A DNA stretch of 64,000 nucleotides from Dermabacter indicis (GTDB taxonomy: Bacteria; Actinomycetota; Actinomycetes; Actinomycetales; Dermabacteraceae). Position 1 is the first letter of the stretch. Each line of letters opens with the position of its first letter. The DNA lies in contig CYUG01000011.1 in the NCBI GenBank assembly GCA_001403775.1, forward strand, positions 618,900 to 682,899. The letters are read 5' to 3'. Below the pieces are notes generated by a model. That model had not been told where the DNA came from. It searched no databases and worked only from the letters and a program-made list of their open reading frames with translations. This document shows positions 42,670 to 53,386 of the stretch, piece by piece. The position numbers were made by a program, and so were the translations under genes.

Positions 42670-44256
42670 GTGAACGAGACGCCGAGGCGGTCCACCACCG
42701 CCGAGAGACTTGAGGAGCTTCGATCTCGCGAAAATGCCGCCGTCACGGAGGCGGGGGCAGCAGCGATCAAAAAGCAACACGCCCGCGGCAAGAAGACAGC
42801 CCGCGAGCGCATCGAGGAGCTTCTCGACCAGGGTTCGTTCGTGGAGACCGATCGTTTCGTTCGCCACCAGAGCCACAATTTCGGACTCGAAAAGAAGCGG
42901 ATCGACGGCGACGGCATCGTGACGGGCTACGGCACGATTGATGGCCGGCAGGTATGCGTGTACTCGCAGGATTTCACCGTTCTTGGCGGTTCCCTCGGCG
43001 AGGCTCACGGCAAGAAGATCCAGAAGATTCAGGACCTCGCACTGTCGACCGGTGTGCCGATCATCGGCATTCTTGACGGCGGCGGCGCACGCATCCAGGA
43101 GGGCGTCGCCTCGCTCGCGACTTTCGCGGGAATCTTCCGCCGCAACACTCGCGCCTCGGGGGTTATCCCCCAGATTTCGCTCATTATGGGGCCCGCCGCA
43201 GGCGGTGCGGTGTACTCCCCCGCGCTGACCGACATCATCGTGATGGTCGAGAAATCTTCTCACATGTTCATCACCGGCCCGGATGTCATCAAGACCGTGA
43301 CTGGCGAGAACGTGGGCTTCGAAGAGCTCGGGGGCGCCCGCACGCATTCGAGCACTTCTGGCGTGGCGCACTACATGGCGAACGATGAGTCGGATGCGCT
43401 CGATTACGTTCGCGACCTCCTTTCCTATCTTCCCGCGAACACCCTCACCGAGGCTCCCGTCTACCCTGACGAGGCAGACTTCGATCCGAGTCCCGAGGAC
43501 CGCGCGCTCGACCGCCTCGTCCCGGATTCGCCTAATCAGCCCTATGACATGCAAAGCGTCATCGAGGCGATCCTCGATGACGAATTCCTCGAAATCCACG
43601 GAAACTTTGCGAAGAACGTCATGGTCGGCTTCGGGCGCGTCGAGGGACATAGCGTGGGCATCGTCGCGAATCAGCCGTCGCAGCTTGCAGGCACGCTCGA
43701 TATCGATGCGAGCGAAAAGGCCGCGCGCTTCGTGCGTCTTTGCGATTCCTACAACATTCCGGTCCTCACGCTCGTCGATGTCCCGGGCTTCCTTCCCGGC
43801 ACCGATCAGGAGTACGGCGGGATCATTCGCCGCGGCGCGAAGCTTTTGTATGCGTATGCGGAGGCGACCGTTCCGCTCATCACCGTGATCACGCGCAAGG
43901 CTTACGGTGGCGCGTACATCGTTATGGGATCGAAGGAGCTTGGCGCCGACGTGAACCTCGCGTGGCCCACGGCCCAGATTGCCGTCATGGGCGCGCAGGG
44001 GGCGGTGAACATTCTTCACCGCAAGGAACTCAAAGCCGCATCGGAGGCGGGCAAGGACGCCGAGGCTCTTCGCGCGCATTTCCAAACGGAGTACGAGGAG
44101 ACCTTCGCCAATCCCTATGTCGCGGCTGAGCGCGGCCTTCTCGACGGCGTGATTCAGCCGCACGAAACGCGCGAGGCCATCACGCGCGCGTTGCGTGCCC
44201 TGCGCACGAAACGCGATGCCCTGCCCACGAAGAAGCACGGAAACATTCCGCTGTGA
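42670..44256 (+). CDS. accD: Acyl-CoA carboxylase beta subunit (carboxyltransferase)
   Basis: 528 residues, of the propionyl/acetyl-CoA carboxyltransferase type. The N-terminal half has [12 protein letters not shown] and [11 protein letters not shown]; the C-terminal half has [15 protein letters not shown] and [19 protein letters not shown], matching the acyl-CoA and carboxybiotin pockets. It transfers the carboxyl group from biotin to acetyl- or propionyl-CoA, giving malonyl- or methylmalonyl-CoA. GTG start with AGGAG upstream. The epsilon subunit follows with a GTGA overlap. It resembles AccD5 of mycobacteria. Confidence 0.95.
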   Translation: MNETPRRSTTAERLEELRSRENAAVTEAGAAAIKKQHARGKKTARERIEELLDQGSFVETDRFVRHQSHNFGLEKKRIDGDGIVTGYGTIDGRQVCVYSQDFTVLGGSLGEAHGKKIQKIQDLALSTGVPIIGILDGGGARIQEGVASLATFAGIFRRNTRASGVIPQISLIMGPAAGGAVYSPALTDIIVMVEKSSHMFITGPDVIKTVTGENVGFEELGGARTHSSTSGVAHYMANDESDALDYVRDLLSYLPANTLTEAPVYPDEADFDPSPEDRALDRLVPDSPNQPYDMQSVIEAILDDEFLEIHGNFAKNVMVGFGRVEGHSVGIVANQPSQLAGTLDIDASEKAARFVRLCDSYNIPVLTLVDVPGFLPGTDQEYGGIIRRGAKLLYAYAEATVPLITVITRKAYGGAYIVMGSKELGADVNLAWPTAQIAVMGAQGAVNILHRKELKAASEAGKDAEALRAHFQTEYEETFANPYVAAERGLLDGVIQPHETREAITRALRALRTKRDALPTKKHGNIPL

Positions 44257-44546
44257 GCTCCCCCGAGTCAAGCGCTGGAGCACCTCGGGGGTCCGCGCAC
44301 GAGGAGCCGAGCCGCCCGAGCGTCGAGCTCGTTTCGGGGCACCTCGAGGACCACGAGATCGCGGCGATCGCCGTCGCCGTCGCGGCGATGAGCGCGGTCT
44401 CGCGCGAAGAAGCACATCAGCGTGAGATGGCGGAGCGTGCGGGTCGCTCCACTTCAGCGTGGAACTCCCCCGTGATCACTCACAGGTCGGCGCATTCCCT
44501 GCGCGCGAGCGCGGGTCCACATTCCTGGATTTTCTCCCAGCGTTAG
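44253..44546 (+). CDS. accE: Acyl-CoA carboxylase epsilon subunit
   Basis: 97 residues. [23 protein letters not shown] is the small helix-forming segment typical of the actinobacterial epsilon subunit, followed by a variable tail with a Trp (SAWNSPV) and Trp-Ile-Phe near the end. It binds the beta subunit and raises activity of the complex. The GTG start shares four bases with accD. Such subunits are known only in actinobacteria, supporting the taxonomic call. Confidence 0.88.
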   Translation: MSSPESSAGAPRGSAHEEPSRPSVELVSGHLEDHEIAAIAVAVAAMSAVSREEAHQREMAERAGRSTSAWNSPVITHRSAHSLRASAGPHSWIFSQR

Positions 44547-44556
44547 CGCTCGCGGC

Positions 44557-44568
44557 TACAGTGGTGCC
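44557..44568 (+). promoter_or_regulatory. Putative -10 (TACAGT) six bases before the DUF885 gene
   Basis: TACAGT-GGTGCC-ATG. The gene follows accE by 22 bases, so this would be a second, internal leaderless promoter in the carboxylase cluster. Confidence 0.45.
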
Positions 44569-46269
44569 ATGACAACGACGCGCACCTCAAGCCCCACCGA
44601 CCGCCTCGCCAACGACTACGTTGAGCGTTCGATCGCCCTGAGTCCCATGGCGGCCACGAGCCTCGGTACTCCCGGTCAGGATCACCTCATGGATGATCTC
44701 TCTCCCGCCGGTCTCGACCGGGTGGCTGCACTCGCGCGCGAAACTCTCGACTCGCTCGATTCCGTCGAACGCGAGCATCCGGGCGACGATGTCGATCGCG
44801 TGACTCGTCAGGCGATGCGCGAGCGCCTCGGCCTCGAACTCGAGCACCACGACTCGCTGCTCACGCACGCCTGCGTGAACAACATCGCTTCGCCCGTTCA
44901 GGGGATCCGCAGCATTTTTGACATGATGCCGCAGGAGAGCGCCGAGGATTGGGACTTGATCAGCGAGCGCCTCTCGCGCGTCCCCGAGGCCGTGCGTGGG
45001 TATGCCGAATCGCTTCGCTATGCCGCCTCGAAGGGCGTGCTCGCGGCGAAGCGCCAGCAGCGCATTGGCGCCGAGCAGTCCCGTTCGTTCACGGAGGCCG
45101 ACGGTTTCTTCCCCTCCCTCGTCGCCAAGTCCGGCCTCGAGGGTTCGGCTCGGGAGAATCTCGAGAGTCGCGTAGCACTCGCATTCGAGGCCTACGACGA
45201 GCTTGCAACAGTGTTCGATGAGCTTGCGCACAAGGCCCCCGAAAAGGATGCGGTGGGCCGCGAGGCCTACCAGCTTGGCTCGCGTACCTTCCTCGGCGAG
45301 GAGATCGACGTTGAGGAGGCCTACGCGTTCGGTGTCGAGGAGCTCACGCGTCTCATCGATGAGCAAAAGCAGGTCGCTAGGCGCCTCAACGAACATTACG
45401 GCAACGGCGGCGGAGATTCGATAGACGCGGCAATGGCCTCGCTTAACGCCGATGAGTCCCTCGTGCTCCACGGAACCGACAGCCTCAAGTCGTGGATGCA
45501 GGAGCTTTCCGACGCCGCGATCCGCGACCTCGCGGGCACCCATTTCGATATTCCCGAAGAACTCACGCGTCTTGAGTGCATGATCGCCGAGACAGGTGCG
45601 GGCGGCATCTATTACACCGGTCCGAGTGAGGACTTCTCGCGACCGGGCCGCATGTGGTGGGACACCCCCGCGGGCGTCGACACGTTCCGCACGTGGAGTG
45701 AAACCACGACGGTGTACCACGAGGGTGTTCCCGGCCACCACCTCCAGGTAGGCACGCAGCAGCTTCAGGCCGATCGCCTCAATCGCTGGCGCGCGTCGTT
45801 CATGTGGGTCTCGGGTCACGGCGAGGGCTGGGCACTCTACGCGGAGCGTCTCATGGAAGAACTCGGCTACCTCCAGACCGATGGCGAGAAGCTCGGCATG
45901 CTCATGGAACAGCGCATGCGCGCGGGCCGCGTCGTTCTCGACATCGGCCTGCACAACGAGCTTCCCGTCCCCGAACATTTCGGCGGCGGTGAATGGACCT
46001 ACGAGCGCGGTTGGGACTTCGTGCGCGAGCACTGGCGCATGGAAGAGCCCATCCAACGTTTCGAATACCATCGCTACCTCGGTTGGGCCGGCCAAGCGCC
46101 GAGCTACAAGCTCGGTCAGCGGGTGTGGGAGCAGCTGCGCGACGAAGCCCTCGCGCGCGGCACCTCGCTTCGCGATTTCCACCGCGAGGCGCTTGAGCTC
46201 GGCGGGCTGCCTCTTTCCGTGCTTCGCGAAGCGCTCTCGGCTCCTCGAAATGGCGGGGTCGGTGCATGA
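44569..46269 (+). CDS. DUF885 family metallopeptidase-like protein
   Basis: 566 residues. YHEGVPGHHLQVGTQQLQ (about 384-401) is the zinc-binding HExxPGHH motif of the family; WVSGHGEGWALYAERLMEELGY supplies a downstream Glu. RYLGWAGQAPSYKLGQ near the end is also conserved in DUF885. Members are probable M3/M32-like zinc carboxypeptidases, without a known substrate. There is no signal peptide, so it is cytoplasmic. It lies between accE and maf and overlaps maf by four bases (ATGA). Confidence 0.85.
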   Translation: MTTTRTSSPTDRLANDYVERSIALSPMAATSLGTPGQDHLMDDLSPAGLDRVAALARETLDSLDSVEREHPGDDVDRVTRQAMRERLGLELEHHDSLLTHACVNNIASPVQGIRSIFDMMPQESAEDWDLISERLSRVPEAVRGYAESLRYAASKGVLAAKRQQRIGAEQSRSFTEADGFFPSLVAKSGLEGSARENLESRVALAFEAYDELATVFDELAHKAPEKDAVGREAYQLGSRTFLGEEIDVEEAYAFGVEELTRLIDEQKQVARRLNEHYGNGGGDSIDAAMASLNADESLVLHGTDSLKSWMQELSDAAIRDLAGTHFDIPEELTRLECMIAETGAGGIYYTGPSEDFSRPGRMWWDTPAGVDTFRTWSETTTVYHEGVPGHHLQVGTQQLQADRLNRWRASFMWVSGHGEGWALYAERLMEELGYLQTDGEKLGMLMEQRMRAGRVVLDIGLHNELPVPEHFGGGEWTYERGWDFVREHWRMEEPIQRFEYHRYLGWAGQAPSYKLGQRVWEQLRDEALARGTSLRDFHREALELGGLPLSVLREALSAPRNGGVGA

Positions 46270-47069
46270 GCGGCGAGTTTTTCGAGAACGATCAGGGGGC
46301 CGACGTTTGCCCGGCCACCGTCGGAACTCCGCTTCGCGAACCGCTCCTTCTCCTCGCTTCGCAATCCGCCGGCCGCAAGGCCGTGCTGAGGCGTGCGGGG
46401 ATCGAGTTCACGTCCCTTCCCGCGGATGTGGACGAAGAGGCGGTTCTCGCTTCGGCCCTCGAAGATTTCGGCGAGCTGGCCTTTGAAGATCGCGTCTTGA
46501 CCCTCGCACGGGCAAAGGCGGAGGCCTCGTGCAAGGCGAGCGAGGGCGGGTACGTCGTTCTCGGCGGGGACTCCATGCTCGAGATCGACGGCGAACTCGT
46601 GGGCAAGCCGCGCACAAGTGAGGCCGCACGCGAACGATGGCGGGCCATGCGCGGAAAGCGGGCACGTTTGCACACTGGCCACTGGCTCATTGATGATCGT
46701 GATCCTCTCGACGGCGGCACCGGCGCGACCTTCGGAGAAACGGCATCGACCGACGTGTACTTTGCCGACCTCTCCGATGACGAGATCGACGCGTATGTCG
46801 CGACGGACGAGCCGCTTTGGGTCGCGGGAGCCTTCACGATCGACGGCTACGGTGGCCCCTTCGTTGAACGCCTCGAGGGTGATCACCACGCGGTCATCGG
46901 TCTTTCCCTCCCACTGCTGCGCCGCATGCTCGGGGAAATCTCCCTCGCGGTCAGCGAACTCTGGAGCCCCGAGGCCTCGTCGTGGAATTTTTCCGTCCAC
47001 GGGCGGGTATATGCTCGGAAGGTTGCTGAGCACGTCGCCCAACACCTGAGAAGGATCCCGAATGTCTAA
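46266..47069 (+). CDS. maf: Maf-family nucleoside triphosphate pyrophosphatase
   Basis: 267 residues. [20 protein letters not shown] is the Maf P-loop-like start (the family usually reads S-x-S-x-R-R); DVDEEA and [16 protein letters not shown] give the acidic metal-binding residues. Maf proteins hydrolyse non-canonical nucleotides and influence division. The N-terminal 24 residues are an extension not found in most members. It overlaps both DUF885 (4 bases) and accA (8 bases). Confidence 0.9.
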   Translation: MSGEFFENDQGADVCPATVGTPLREPLLLLASQSAGRKAVLRRAGIEFTSLPADVDEEAVLASALEDFGELAFEDRVLTLARAKAEASCKASEGGYVVLGGDSMLEIDGELVGKPRTSEAARERWRAMRGKRARLHTGHWLIDDRDPLDGGTGATFGETASTDVYFADLSDDEIDAYVATDEPLWVAGAFTIDGYGGPFVERLEGDHHAVIGLSLPLLRRMLGEISLAVSELWSPEASSWNFSVHGRVYARKVAEHVAQHLRRIPNV

Positions 47070-48837
47070 GCCCGCACTCCACCGACCGTTCCGCACGGTT
47101 CTCATCGCCAATCGCGGTGAGATCGCCGTGCGCGTTGCGCGTGCATGCCGCGACGCGGGGCTCCGATCGGTCGCCGTGTATTCCGACTCGGATCGCGATG
47201 CCCTGCATACGCGGGTCGCGGATGACGCTTACGCGCTCGGAGGCACGAGCGCCGCACAGAGCTACCTCGTGATCGACAAGCTCCTCGACATCGCCCAGCG
47301 CAGTGGCGCCGACGCCATTCACCCGGGCTACGGTTTCCTCTCGGAGCGCGCAGACTTTGCGCAAGCGGTGATCGACGCGGGGCTCGTGTGGATCGGGCCG
47401 AGCCCGGACGCGATCGAAAAGCTTGGCGATAAAGTCTCGGCACGTCACATCGCCCAGTCTGCGGGTGCACCGCTCGTGGCCGGAACGAAGGACCCGGTCA
47501 AGGACTCGGGCGAGGTCGTGGCGTTCGCCAAGGAACACGGCCTCCCCATCGCGATCAAAGCTGCTTTCGGTGGCGGTGGGCGCGGCCTCAAGGTCGCGCG
47601 CGAACTCGACGAGGTGCGCGACCTTTTCGATTCCGCCACGCGCGAAGCCATCGCGTCGTTTGGTCGTGGTGAGTGTTTCGTCGAGCGTTACCTCGACTCC
47701 CCGCGCCACGTGGAAACGCAATGCCTCGCCGATAGTCACGGCAACGTCCAGGTTGTTTCCACGCGCGACTGCTCACTTCAGCGCCGCCACCAGAAACTCG
47801 TCGAGGAAGCGCCAGCGCCATTCTTGAATGAGGCGCAGCACGCTCGTCTCGTCGAATCCTCGAAGGCCATCCTCAAGGAGGCGCGTTACGTCGGCGCGGG
47901 CACGTGCGAGTTCCTTGTGGGACAGGACGGCACGATTTCGTTCCTCGAGGTCAACACGCGTCTCCAGGTGGAGCACCCCGTGACGGAAGAAATTACGGGA
48001 GTCGATCTCGTGCGCGAACAGTTCCGCATCGCTGCGGGCGAGAAGATCTCCCCCGTCGATCCCGAGCCCCGCGGGCACTCCTTCGAGTTCCGCATCAACG
48101 GCGAAGACCCGGGCCGTGGCTTCCTTCCGTCCCCCGGTCCCGTCAAACTTTTCGAGCCTCCGCTCGGCCCCGGCGTGCGTGTCGATTCGGGCGTGCGGAC
48201 CGGCGACTCGATCTCCGGGCACTTCGATTCGATGCTCGCGAAACTCATCGTGACGGGTGCAAGCCGCGAGGAGGCTCTCGAACGCTCTCGCCGCGCCCTC
48301 GCGGAGTTCCGCATCGAGGGCATCCCCACGGTCATGCCGTTCCACAAGCTCGTGGTCGAGGATCCCGCGTTCGCACCGAGCGATCCGGAGGAACCGTTCA
48401 CGGTGCACACGCGATGGATTGAGACGGAGTTCTCGGAGGACATAGCTCCCTCGCCGCTTCCGAGCGCCACGGACGAAGTCGAGGACCGCGAGGCCGTCGT
48501 CGTCGAGATTGACGGCCGCAAGGTCGAGATCTCGCTTCCCGCGTCGCTGCGCGCGCCGCGCGCGAGCACGCCTCAACGTCGCAAGCGCCGCACGAGCGCT
48601 GCGCGAGGCACAACTTCCGGTGGTCACGCCGTAAGTGCCCCCATGCAGGGCACGATCGTCAAAATTGCCGTCGACGAGGGCCAAACCGTTGCCGACGGTG
48701 ACCTCATCCTCGTACTCGAGGCGATGAAAATGGAGCAGCCGCTTCTCGCCCACCGCAGCGGAATCATCACGAATCTCGACGCGGAAATCGGCGCGACCGT
48801 CTCCGCGGGGGCGGAACTCTGCACGATCGAAGACTAG
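47062..48837 (+). CDS. accA: Acyl-CoA carboxylase alpha subunit (biotin carboxylase plus carrier)
   Basis: 591 residues. Biotin carboxylase domain (1-450): [18 protein letters not shown]-grasp [12 protein letters not shown], and [21 protein letters not shown] linker with basic residues (about 500-512) precedes the biotinyl domain with [10 protein letters not shown], biotin Lys about 556. It carboxylates its own biotin using ATP and bicarbonate and feeds AccD at 42670. BirA at 41764 biotinylates it. The start is within the 3' end of maf. Confidence 0.96.
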   Translation: MSKPALHRPFRTVLIANRGEIAVRVARACRDAGLRSVAVYSDSDRDALHTRVADDAYALGGTSAAQSYLVIDKLLDIAQRSGADAIHPGYGFLSERADFAQAVIDAGLVWIGPSPDAIEKLGDKVSARHIAQSAGAPLVAGTKDPVKDSGEVVAFAKEHGLPIAIKAAFGGGGRGLKVARELDEVRDLFDSATREAIASFGRGECFVERYLDSPRHVETQCLADSHGNVQVVSTRDCSLQRRHQKLVEEAPAPFLNEAQHARLVESSKAILKEARYVGAGTCEFLVGQDGTISFLEVNTRLQVEHPVTEEITGVDLVREQFRIAAGEKISPVDPEPRGHSFEFRINGEDPGRGFLPSPGPVKLFEPPLGPGVRVDSGVRTGDSISGHFDSMLAKLIVTGASREEALERSRRALAEFRIEGIPTVMPFHKLVVEDPAFAPSDPEEPFTVHTRWIETEFSEDIAPSPLPSATDEVEDREAVVVEIDGRKVEISLPASLRAPRASTPQRRKRRTSAARGTTSGGHAVSAPMQGTIVKIAVDEGQTVADGDLILVLEAMKMEQPLLAHRSGIITNLDAEIGATVSAGAELCTIED

Positions 48838-48853
48838 AGGCAGCGTGCGCGAG

Positions 48854-48865
48854 TAGGCTTGGTGC
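48854..48865 (+). promoter_or_regulatory. Putative -10 (TAGGCT) six bases before the nucleoside phosphorylase gene
   Basis: TAGGCT-TGGTGC-ATG, the same hexamer and spacing as before the metallopeptidase-family gene at 17763. It would uncouple nucleoside salvage genes from accA 28 bases upstream. Confidence 0.5.
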
Positions 48866-49702
48866 ATGACTGACTTCCAACAGCACATACCCGACCCGTA
48901 TCAGCTCGCCAAGGACGCCGCTCACACGCTCCGTGAGGCCTCCGGCATCGACCGCATCGACATCGCTGTCACGCTCGGATCAGGCTGGTCCGGCGCCGCT
49001 GAACTGCTCGGCACCGAGCTTTTTAATACCCCCGCCGACTCGATCCCGGGCTTCCAGAAACCCTCGGTCAAAGGGCATGTGGGAACCCTGCGCATTTTCG
49101 AAGTCCCCGGTGGGGCACGCGTTCTCGTGCTCGGGGCACGAACCCACTATTACGAGGGCCGCGGTGTGAACGCCACTGTGCACGGCGTGCGCACCGCCGC
49201 CGAGTACGGCGCAAAGACGTTCGTGCTCACGAACGGCTGCGGTGGCCTCAACGAAAAGTGGAAGCCGGGCAGCCCCGTCCTCATTGCCGACCACATTAAC
49301 TTCACGGGCGACAGCCCGATTACCGGTGCGAAGTTCGTGGATCAGACTAATATCTACACCCCGCGCTTGCGCGAGGTCGCTAAGAAGGTCGACCCAAGCC
49401 TCGCCGAGGGCGTGTACATGCAGTTCCGCGGGCCGTTCTACGAGACCCCCGCAGAGGTCCAGATGGCGCGCGTGCTCGGTGCGAGCCTCGTGGGCATGTC
49501 GACCGTGCTCGAGGCTATGGCAGCGCGCGAAGCCGGGCTTGACGTTCTCGGCTTCTCGCTCGTGACGAACCTCGCCGCCGGCATCTCCCCCACCCCGCTC
49601 AACCACGAGGAGGTCGTCGAGGCCGGCCGCGCCGCAGCCCCGCGCCTCGCGAAGCTCCTCTCTGACACCATTCACACAATCGCCGAGGAGGGCGACCGAT
49701 GA
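48866..49702 (+). CDS. Purine nucleoside phosphorylase (class II, trimeric type)
   Basis: 278 residues. VTLGSGWSGAAELL, VLGARTHYYEGRG, NGCGGLNEKWKPG, and QFRGPFYETPAEVQMARVLGASLVGMSTVLE are the trimeric PNP signatures. It cleaves purine (deoxy)nucleosides with phosphate to base and (deoxy)ribose-1-phosphate. The following phosphosugar mutase overlaps by four bases (ATGA), a pair that passes the sugar phosphate on. It resembles mycobacterial DeoD/PunA (Rv3307). Confidence 0.94.
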   Translation: MTDFQQHIPDPYQLAKDAAHTLREASGIDRIDIAVTLGSGWSGAAELLGTELFNTPADSIPGFQKPSVKGHVGTLRIFEVPGGARVLVLGARTHYYEGRGVNATVHGVRTAAEYGAKTFVLTNGCGGLNEKWKPGSPVLIADHINFTGDSPITGAKFVDQTNIYTPRLREVAKKVDPSLAEGVYMQFRGPFYETPAEVQMARVLGASLVGMSTVLEAMAAREAGLDVLGFSLVTNLAAGISPTPLNHEEVVEAGRAAAPRLAKLLSDTIHTIAEEGDR

Positions 49703-51438
49703 GCACGCTGAATCCGGACCTTGCACGCCGAGTGCGCGCGTGGGTCGAGGACGACCCCGATCAGGCGACGCGCACCGAACTCGAACGCCGTATCGCCGCC
49801 GCGGACGAGGGCGACGAGGCCGAACAAGCCGAGCTCGAAGGTGCTTTCGCCGGCACGCTGCAATTCGGCACCGCGGGCCTTCGCGGCGCGATGGGGCCCG
49901 GCCCGAACCGCATGAATGTCGCGGTCGTCTCGCGCGCAGCCGCGGGCATCGGCGCGTATCTTCGCGACGTCGTTGGCGACGCTCGCGTGGTGATCGGCTA
50001 CGACGCACGCTATCACTCCCGCACCTTCGCGACGGCGAGCGCCGCGATTCTCACCGCATCGGGTCACCACGTGATCCTCATGCCCCATCACTGGCCTACC
50101 CCCGTGCTCGCCCACGCCGTGCGGGCCAAGAATGCCGATTGCGGCATCATGGTCACGGCCTCACACAACCCCGCTCGCGACAACGGCTACAAGGTTTACC
50201 TCGGTGGCCGCGCCGCAAGCGAGGAGGGCAACGGCGTGCAGATTGTCCCGCCCGCCGATGCGGAGATCGCGGCGAAGATCGCTGCCGTGGGCGCGGTACG
50301 CGAGATTCCTCTTGCCGAGGGTGGCTGGGAGATGATGCCGGAGTCCTTCGTTGACGAGTACATCGAGGCGATCCTGCCCATTCTCGACAGGGATCGCGCA
50401 TCCGATCCGGCTGCGGCACGTACGGAGCGCGCCAACCTTCGCATCGTCCACACGGCCATGCACGGCGTGGGAAGCGCCACGATGCTCGCAGCATTCGAGC
50501 GCGCGGGTTTCACGGATATCCACCCCGTGAAGGAACAGCAAGAGCCCGATCCCGACTTCCCCACGGTCCCCTTCCCGAATCCTGAGGAAAGGGGCGCGAT
50601 CGACCTCGCCGCGAAACTCGCCGAGCAGGTCGAGGCGGATCTCGTGATCGCGAACGACCCTGATGCCGATCGCTGCGCCGCCGCCATCTACGATCCTCGC
50701 CGCGAGGCATGGCGCATGCTTCATGGCGATGAACTCGGGCTCCTCCTCGCGACGTACGTGGCCACCCACCGCCCCAAGCACGGCACCTTCGCCAATTCAA
50801 TCGTGAGCTCCCGTTCCCTCGGGGCGCTCGCCGCGGCGCGCGGGTATGAGAGCACGCAGACCCTCACGGGATTCAAGTGGATCGCCCGCGCCGAGAACAT
50901 CGTCTTCGGCTACGAGGAAGCAATCGGCTACTGCGTGCTGCCCGAGGTTGTGAAGGACAAGGACGGCATGTCGGCGGCCCTCGCGATTGCCGAGCTTGCC
51001 GCCCTCACGAAGGCGAACGGTTCGACCCTCACGGAGCTTCTCGACGATCTCGCGCGCGAGTTCGGGCTCTACCTCACTTCACAGCTTTCGATCCGCGTGA
51101 GCAACCTCGACCTCATCGGCACGATGATGCACACGCTACGCACCGCCCCGCCGAGCACACTCGCGGGCTCCCCCGTTGTTGAGGTGCGGGACCTCGCCGA
51201 GGGTTCCCTCGAGAAGACCGGTCTTCCGCCCACGAACGGCATGCTTCTGCTCGCCGAGGATGATTCGCGCGTAATCGTGCGCCCCTCCGGGACCGAGCCG
51301 AAGCTCAAGGCTTACCTCGAGGTCGTCACCGAAGTCGACAAGAACGCGACCTTTAACGACCTCTCGACCGCACGCAAGGGTGCGGCCGAGAAGCTCGAAC
51401 GGATGAAGAAGGAGCTCGGCGAGCTCCTTGGCGCCTAA
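49699..51438 (+). CDS. Phospho-sugar mutase (PGM/PMM type), probably acting on ribose phosphates
   Basis: 579 residues. Active-site Ser in MVTASHNPARDNGYKVY (Ser 155), Mg-binding NDPDADR, sugar-binding GYEEAIGY, and phosphate loop RPSGTEPKLKAYLE. The family includes phosphomannomutase, phosphoglucomutase-2 and deoxyribomutase. Coupling to purine nucleoside phosphorylase and nearness to deoC suggest it converts (deoxy)ribose-1-P to the 5-phosphate (inference), which DeoC then splits. It is distinct from the manB gene at 15668. It resembles mycobacterial PmmB (Rv3308). Confidence 0.9.
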   Translation: MSTLNPDLARRVRAWVEDDPDQATRTELERRIAAADEGDEAEQAELEGAFAGTLQFGTAGLRGAMGPGPNRMNVAVVSRAAAGIGAYLRDVVGDARVVIGYDARYHSRTFATASAAILTASGHHVILMPHHWPTPVLAHAVRAKNADCGIMVTASHNPARDNGYKVYLGGRAASEEGNGVQIVPPADAEIAAKIAAVGAVREIPLAEGGWEMMPESFVDEYIEAILPILDRDRASDPAAARTERANLRIVHTAMHGVGSATMLAAFERAGFTDIHPVKEQQEPDPDFPTVPFPNPEERGAIDLAAKLAEQVEADLVIANDPDADRCAAAIYDPRREAWRMLHGDELGLLLATYVATHRPKHGTFANSIVSSRSLGALAAARGYESTQTLTGFKWIARAENIVFGYEEAIGYCVLPEVVKDKDGMSAALAIAELAALTKANGSTLTELLDDLAREFGLYLTSQLSIRVSNLDLIGTMMHTLRTAPPSTLAGSPVVEVRDLAEGSLEKTGLPPTNGMLLLAEDDSRVIVRPSGTEPKLKAYLEVVTEVDKNATFNDLSTARKGAAEKLERMKKELGELLGA

Positions 51439-51441
51439 CGC

Positions 51442-52122
51442 TTAGGCGCGAGCCTCAAGCTCGTCGAGGATCGCCGCGGAACCGGAGAGGCCAAGCCTCG
51501 ACGCGCCCGCGGCGATCATCTCTTCAGCGGCTTCGAGCGTGCGAATGCCGCCCGAAGCCTTCACGCCGAGGTCCTCGCCGACCGTCTCGCGCATAAGCTT
51601 CACGGCGTGAGCGGACGCGCCGCCCGCGGGATGGAAACCGGTGGAGGTCTTCACGAAGTCAGCGCCGGCGCGCTTGGCGGCCTCGCACGAGGCGACAATC
51701 TGCTCGTCGCTGAGCGCCGCAGATTCGATGATGACCTTGAGAACAACGGGCTTCGGAGCTGCCTCGCGCACGGCGCGGATCTCCTGCTCGGTGAAGTCAC
51801 GATCGCCCGCGATCGCGCGGCCAACGTTGATAACCATGTCGACCTCCTCGGCTCCCTTCTTCACCGAGTCCGCGGCCTCATAGGCCTTGACCTCGGGGGC
51901 AACCTGGCCGGAGGGGAACCCGCACACGGTCGCGACGTGGACGGTCGTGTCGATCGGCAGCATCGAGGGCGAAACGCAAATCGAATAGGTGCCGAGCTTT
52001 TCCGCCTCGCGTGCAAGGGCGGCGGCATCGGCGGGCGTCGATTCTGGCTTGAGGAGCGTGTGGTCGATCATGCCTGCCAGCTCGTCGTACGAAACAGGGG
52101 TCTTTTCACTGTGAGTTGTCAT
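51442..52122 (-). CDS. deoC: Deoxyribose-phosphate aldolase DeoC
   Basis: 226 residues, TIM barrel. [12 protein letters not shown], Schiff-base Lys in [32 protein letters not shown]. It splits deoxyribose-5-P to glyceraldehyde-3-P and acetaldehyde, the end of deoxynucleoside catabolism. GGGAGAATGAACGC precedes the ATG at 52122. It converges on the phosphosugar mutase gene with a three-base gap and is divergent from the kinase-NUDIX gene. Confidence 0.96.
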   Translation of the reverse strand: MTTHSEKTPVSYDELAGMIDHTLLKPESTPADAAALAREAEKLGTYSICVSPSMLPIDTTVHVATVCGFPSGQVAPEVKAYEAADSVKKGAEEVDMVINVGRAIAGDRDFTEQEIRAVREAAPKPVVLKVIIESAALSDEQIVASCEAAKRAGADFVKTSTGFHPAGGASAHAVKLMRETVGEDLGVKASGGIRTLEAAEEMIAAGASRLGLSGSAAILDELEARA

Positions 52123-52187
52123 GCGTTCATTCTCCCACGCGCCAGCCAAATGTCTCTCAAAACCGCGAGGGCATAGGATGAGGTTCC

Positions 52188-53321
52188 GTGAATGATCGCC
52201 CCATCACCAAAGATTCGCGAAACGCGGCCCGTCACGACGACGCCCCGCCCGCGCGCCGCATCGTTCTCCTTTCGGGCCCCTCGGGAAGCGGAAAAGGCCG
52301 CCTCGCGGAACACTCCGGCCTCCCCGTGCTCAACCTCGACGATTTCTACCGCGATCATGACGAAGAAGGCCTCCCGCGGGCTTTCGGAATCGTCGACTGG
52401 GACGATCCGGCGTCATGGCGCGCCGAGGAAGCCGTCTCGGCTCTCGAGACCCTGTGTCACGAAGGCGCGGTCGAGGTTCCCACGTATTCAATTTCGCAGT
52501 CGCGCCGAACGGGAACACGGATTTTTAGCGCGGAAAATTCTCCGCTCGTGATTGCCGAGGGCATCTTTGCGTCCGAACTCGTCACGGCACTCGCGGGCCG
52601 GGGCCTCCTCGCCGACGCGATCGTTCTCGACCGCCCCGCCGCCCTCGTGTTTGGTTTGCGTCTCGTGCGCGACGTTCGTCAGGCACGCAAGCCCATCCCC
52701 ACCCTCGTGCGCCGCGGGTTCGCGCTCGCGCGCTCCCAGGGCAGGGACGTCGATGGGTGGGCTCGCGCTGGTATGCGCAGGCTCGGGCTTCGGCATGCTC
52801 TCGCCCGCGTGGGTGGTCTCGAATGCCTGTGGGAGGCCGACGCTCGCTCGGCAACCGTCGGCCCTAAAAGCGCCCACGAGGCCGCGCCCACGATTACGGT
52901 CTCGGCCGTGTGCTTCTACTGCAAAACCGAAGGTGAATGGCGTGTTCTCGGCGTCCGCAAACGAGGCACGCACATGTTCATGCAACCGGGCGGGAAGCCC
53001 GAGTCGACAGAAACCCCGCTCCAGTGTGCGGTGCGGGAGATTCGCGAGGAACTCAACCTGCGCCTCGATACGGGAAAGCTCGAGCACCTCGGTCACTTCC
53101 GCACCGATGCGGCGAACGAGGCGAACACCCTGCTCATTTCCGACGTCTTCCTCGCGCCCGAGGTGGCAAACCCCGAAGATTTCACGCCGCACGCGGAAAT
53201 CGAGGAGGTTCGCTGGTTCCCCCTTGACGTGAATCAGAGCGCGGATGCGCACGTGCTCGCACCGCTTTTTCGGGACGAGGTGCTCCCCCGCTTGCGCGCG
53301 AAACTCGAACCCGCGCGTTGA
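52188..53321 (+). CDS. Uridine-kinase-like P-loop domain fused to a NUDIX hydrolase
   Basis: 377 residues. Residues 24-215: P-loop [15 protein letters not shown] (27-41), [12 protein letters not shown] (49-60; uridine kinases have D(D/E)FY here), DWDDPASW (70-77), LVIAEGIFA (120-128); this is the uridine kinase/PRK fold. Residues 235-370: NUDIX domain with box [23 protein letters not shown] (269-291), matching GX5EX7REUXEEXGU except Asn for the last Gly. The frame is continuous. The fusion may phosphorylate a nucleoside and clean up a nucleoside diphosphate derivative (inference). GTG start with GATGAGG upstream; TAGGAT lies eight bases before it. Confidence 0.88.
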   Translation: MNDRPITKDSRNAARHDDAPPARRIVLLSGPSGSGKGRLAEHSGLPVLNLDDFYRDHDEEGLPRAFGIVDWDDPASWRAEEAVSALETLCHEGAVEVPTYSISQSRRTGTRIFSAENSPLVIAEGIFASELVTALAGRGLLADAIVLDRPAALVFGLRLVRDVRQARKPIPTLVRRGFALARSQGRDVDGWARAGMRRLGLRHALARVGGLECLWEADARSATVGPKSAHEAAPTITVSAVCFYCKTEGEWRVLGVRKRGTHMFMQPGGKPESTETPLQCAVREIREELNLRLDTGKLEHLGHFRTDAANEANTLLISDVFLAPEVANPEDFTPHAEIEEVRWFPLDVNQSADAHVLAPLFRDEVLPRLRAKLEPAR

Positions 53322-53344
53322 GCAGCGAAAAGGGCCGGGCCGCA

Positions 53345-53363
53345 CCGCACCTCATTCGTGCGG
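53345..53363. terminator. Possible bidirectional terminator between the kinase-NUDIX gene and deoA
   Basis: CCGCAC-N7-GTGCGG, a six-pair stem between convergent genes. It is short and lacks a T-run. Confidence 0.4.
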
Positions 53364-53386
53364 CACAGTCCAGCCCCGAAAGCGCT

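Noticed and set aside
42586-44415. Long upstream extension of the birA frame (883 codons)
   Set aside because: Antisense to accD; BirA homology begins at the GTG at 42585.
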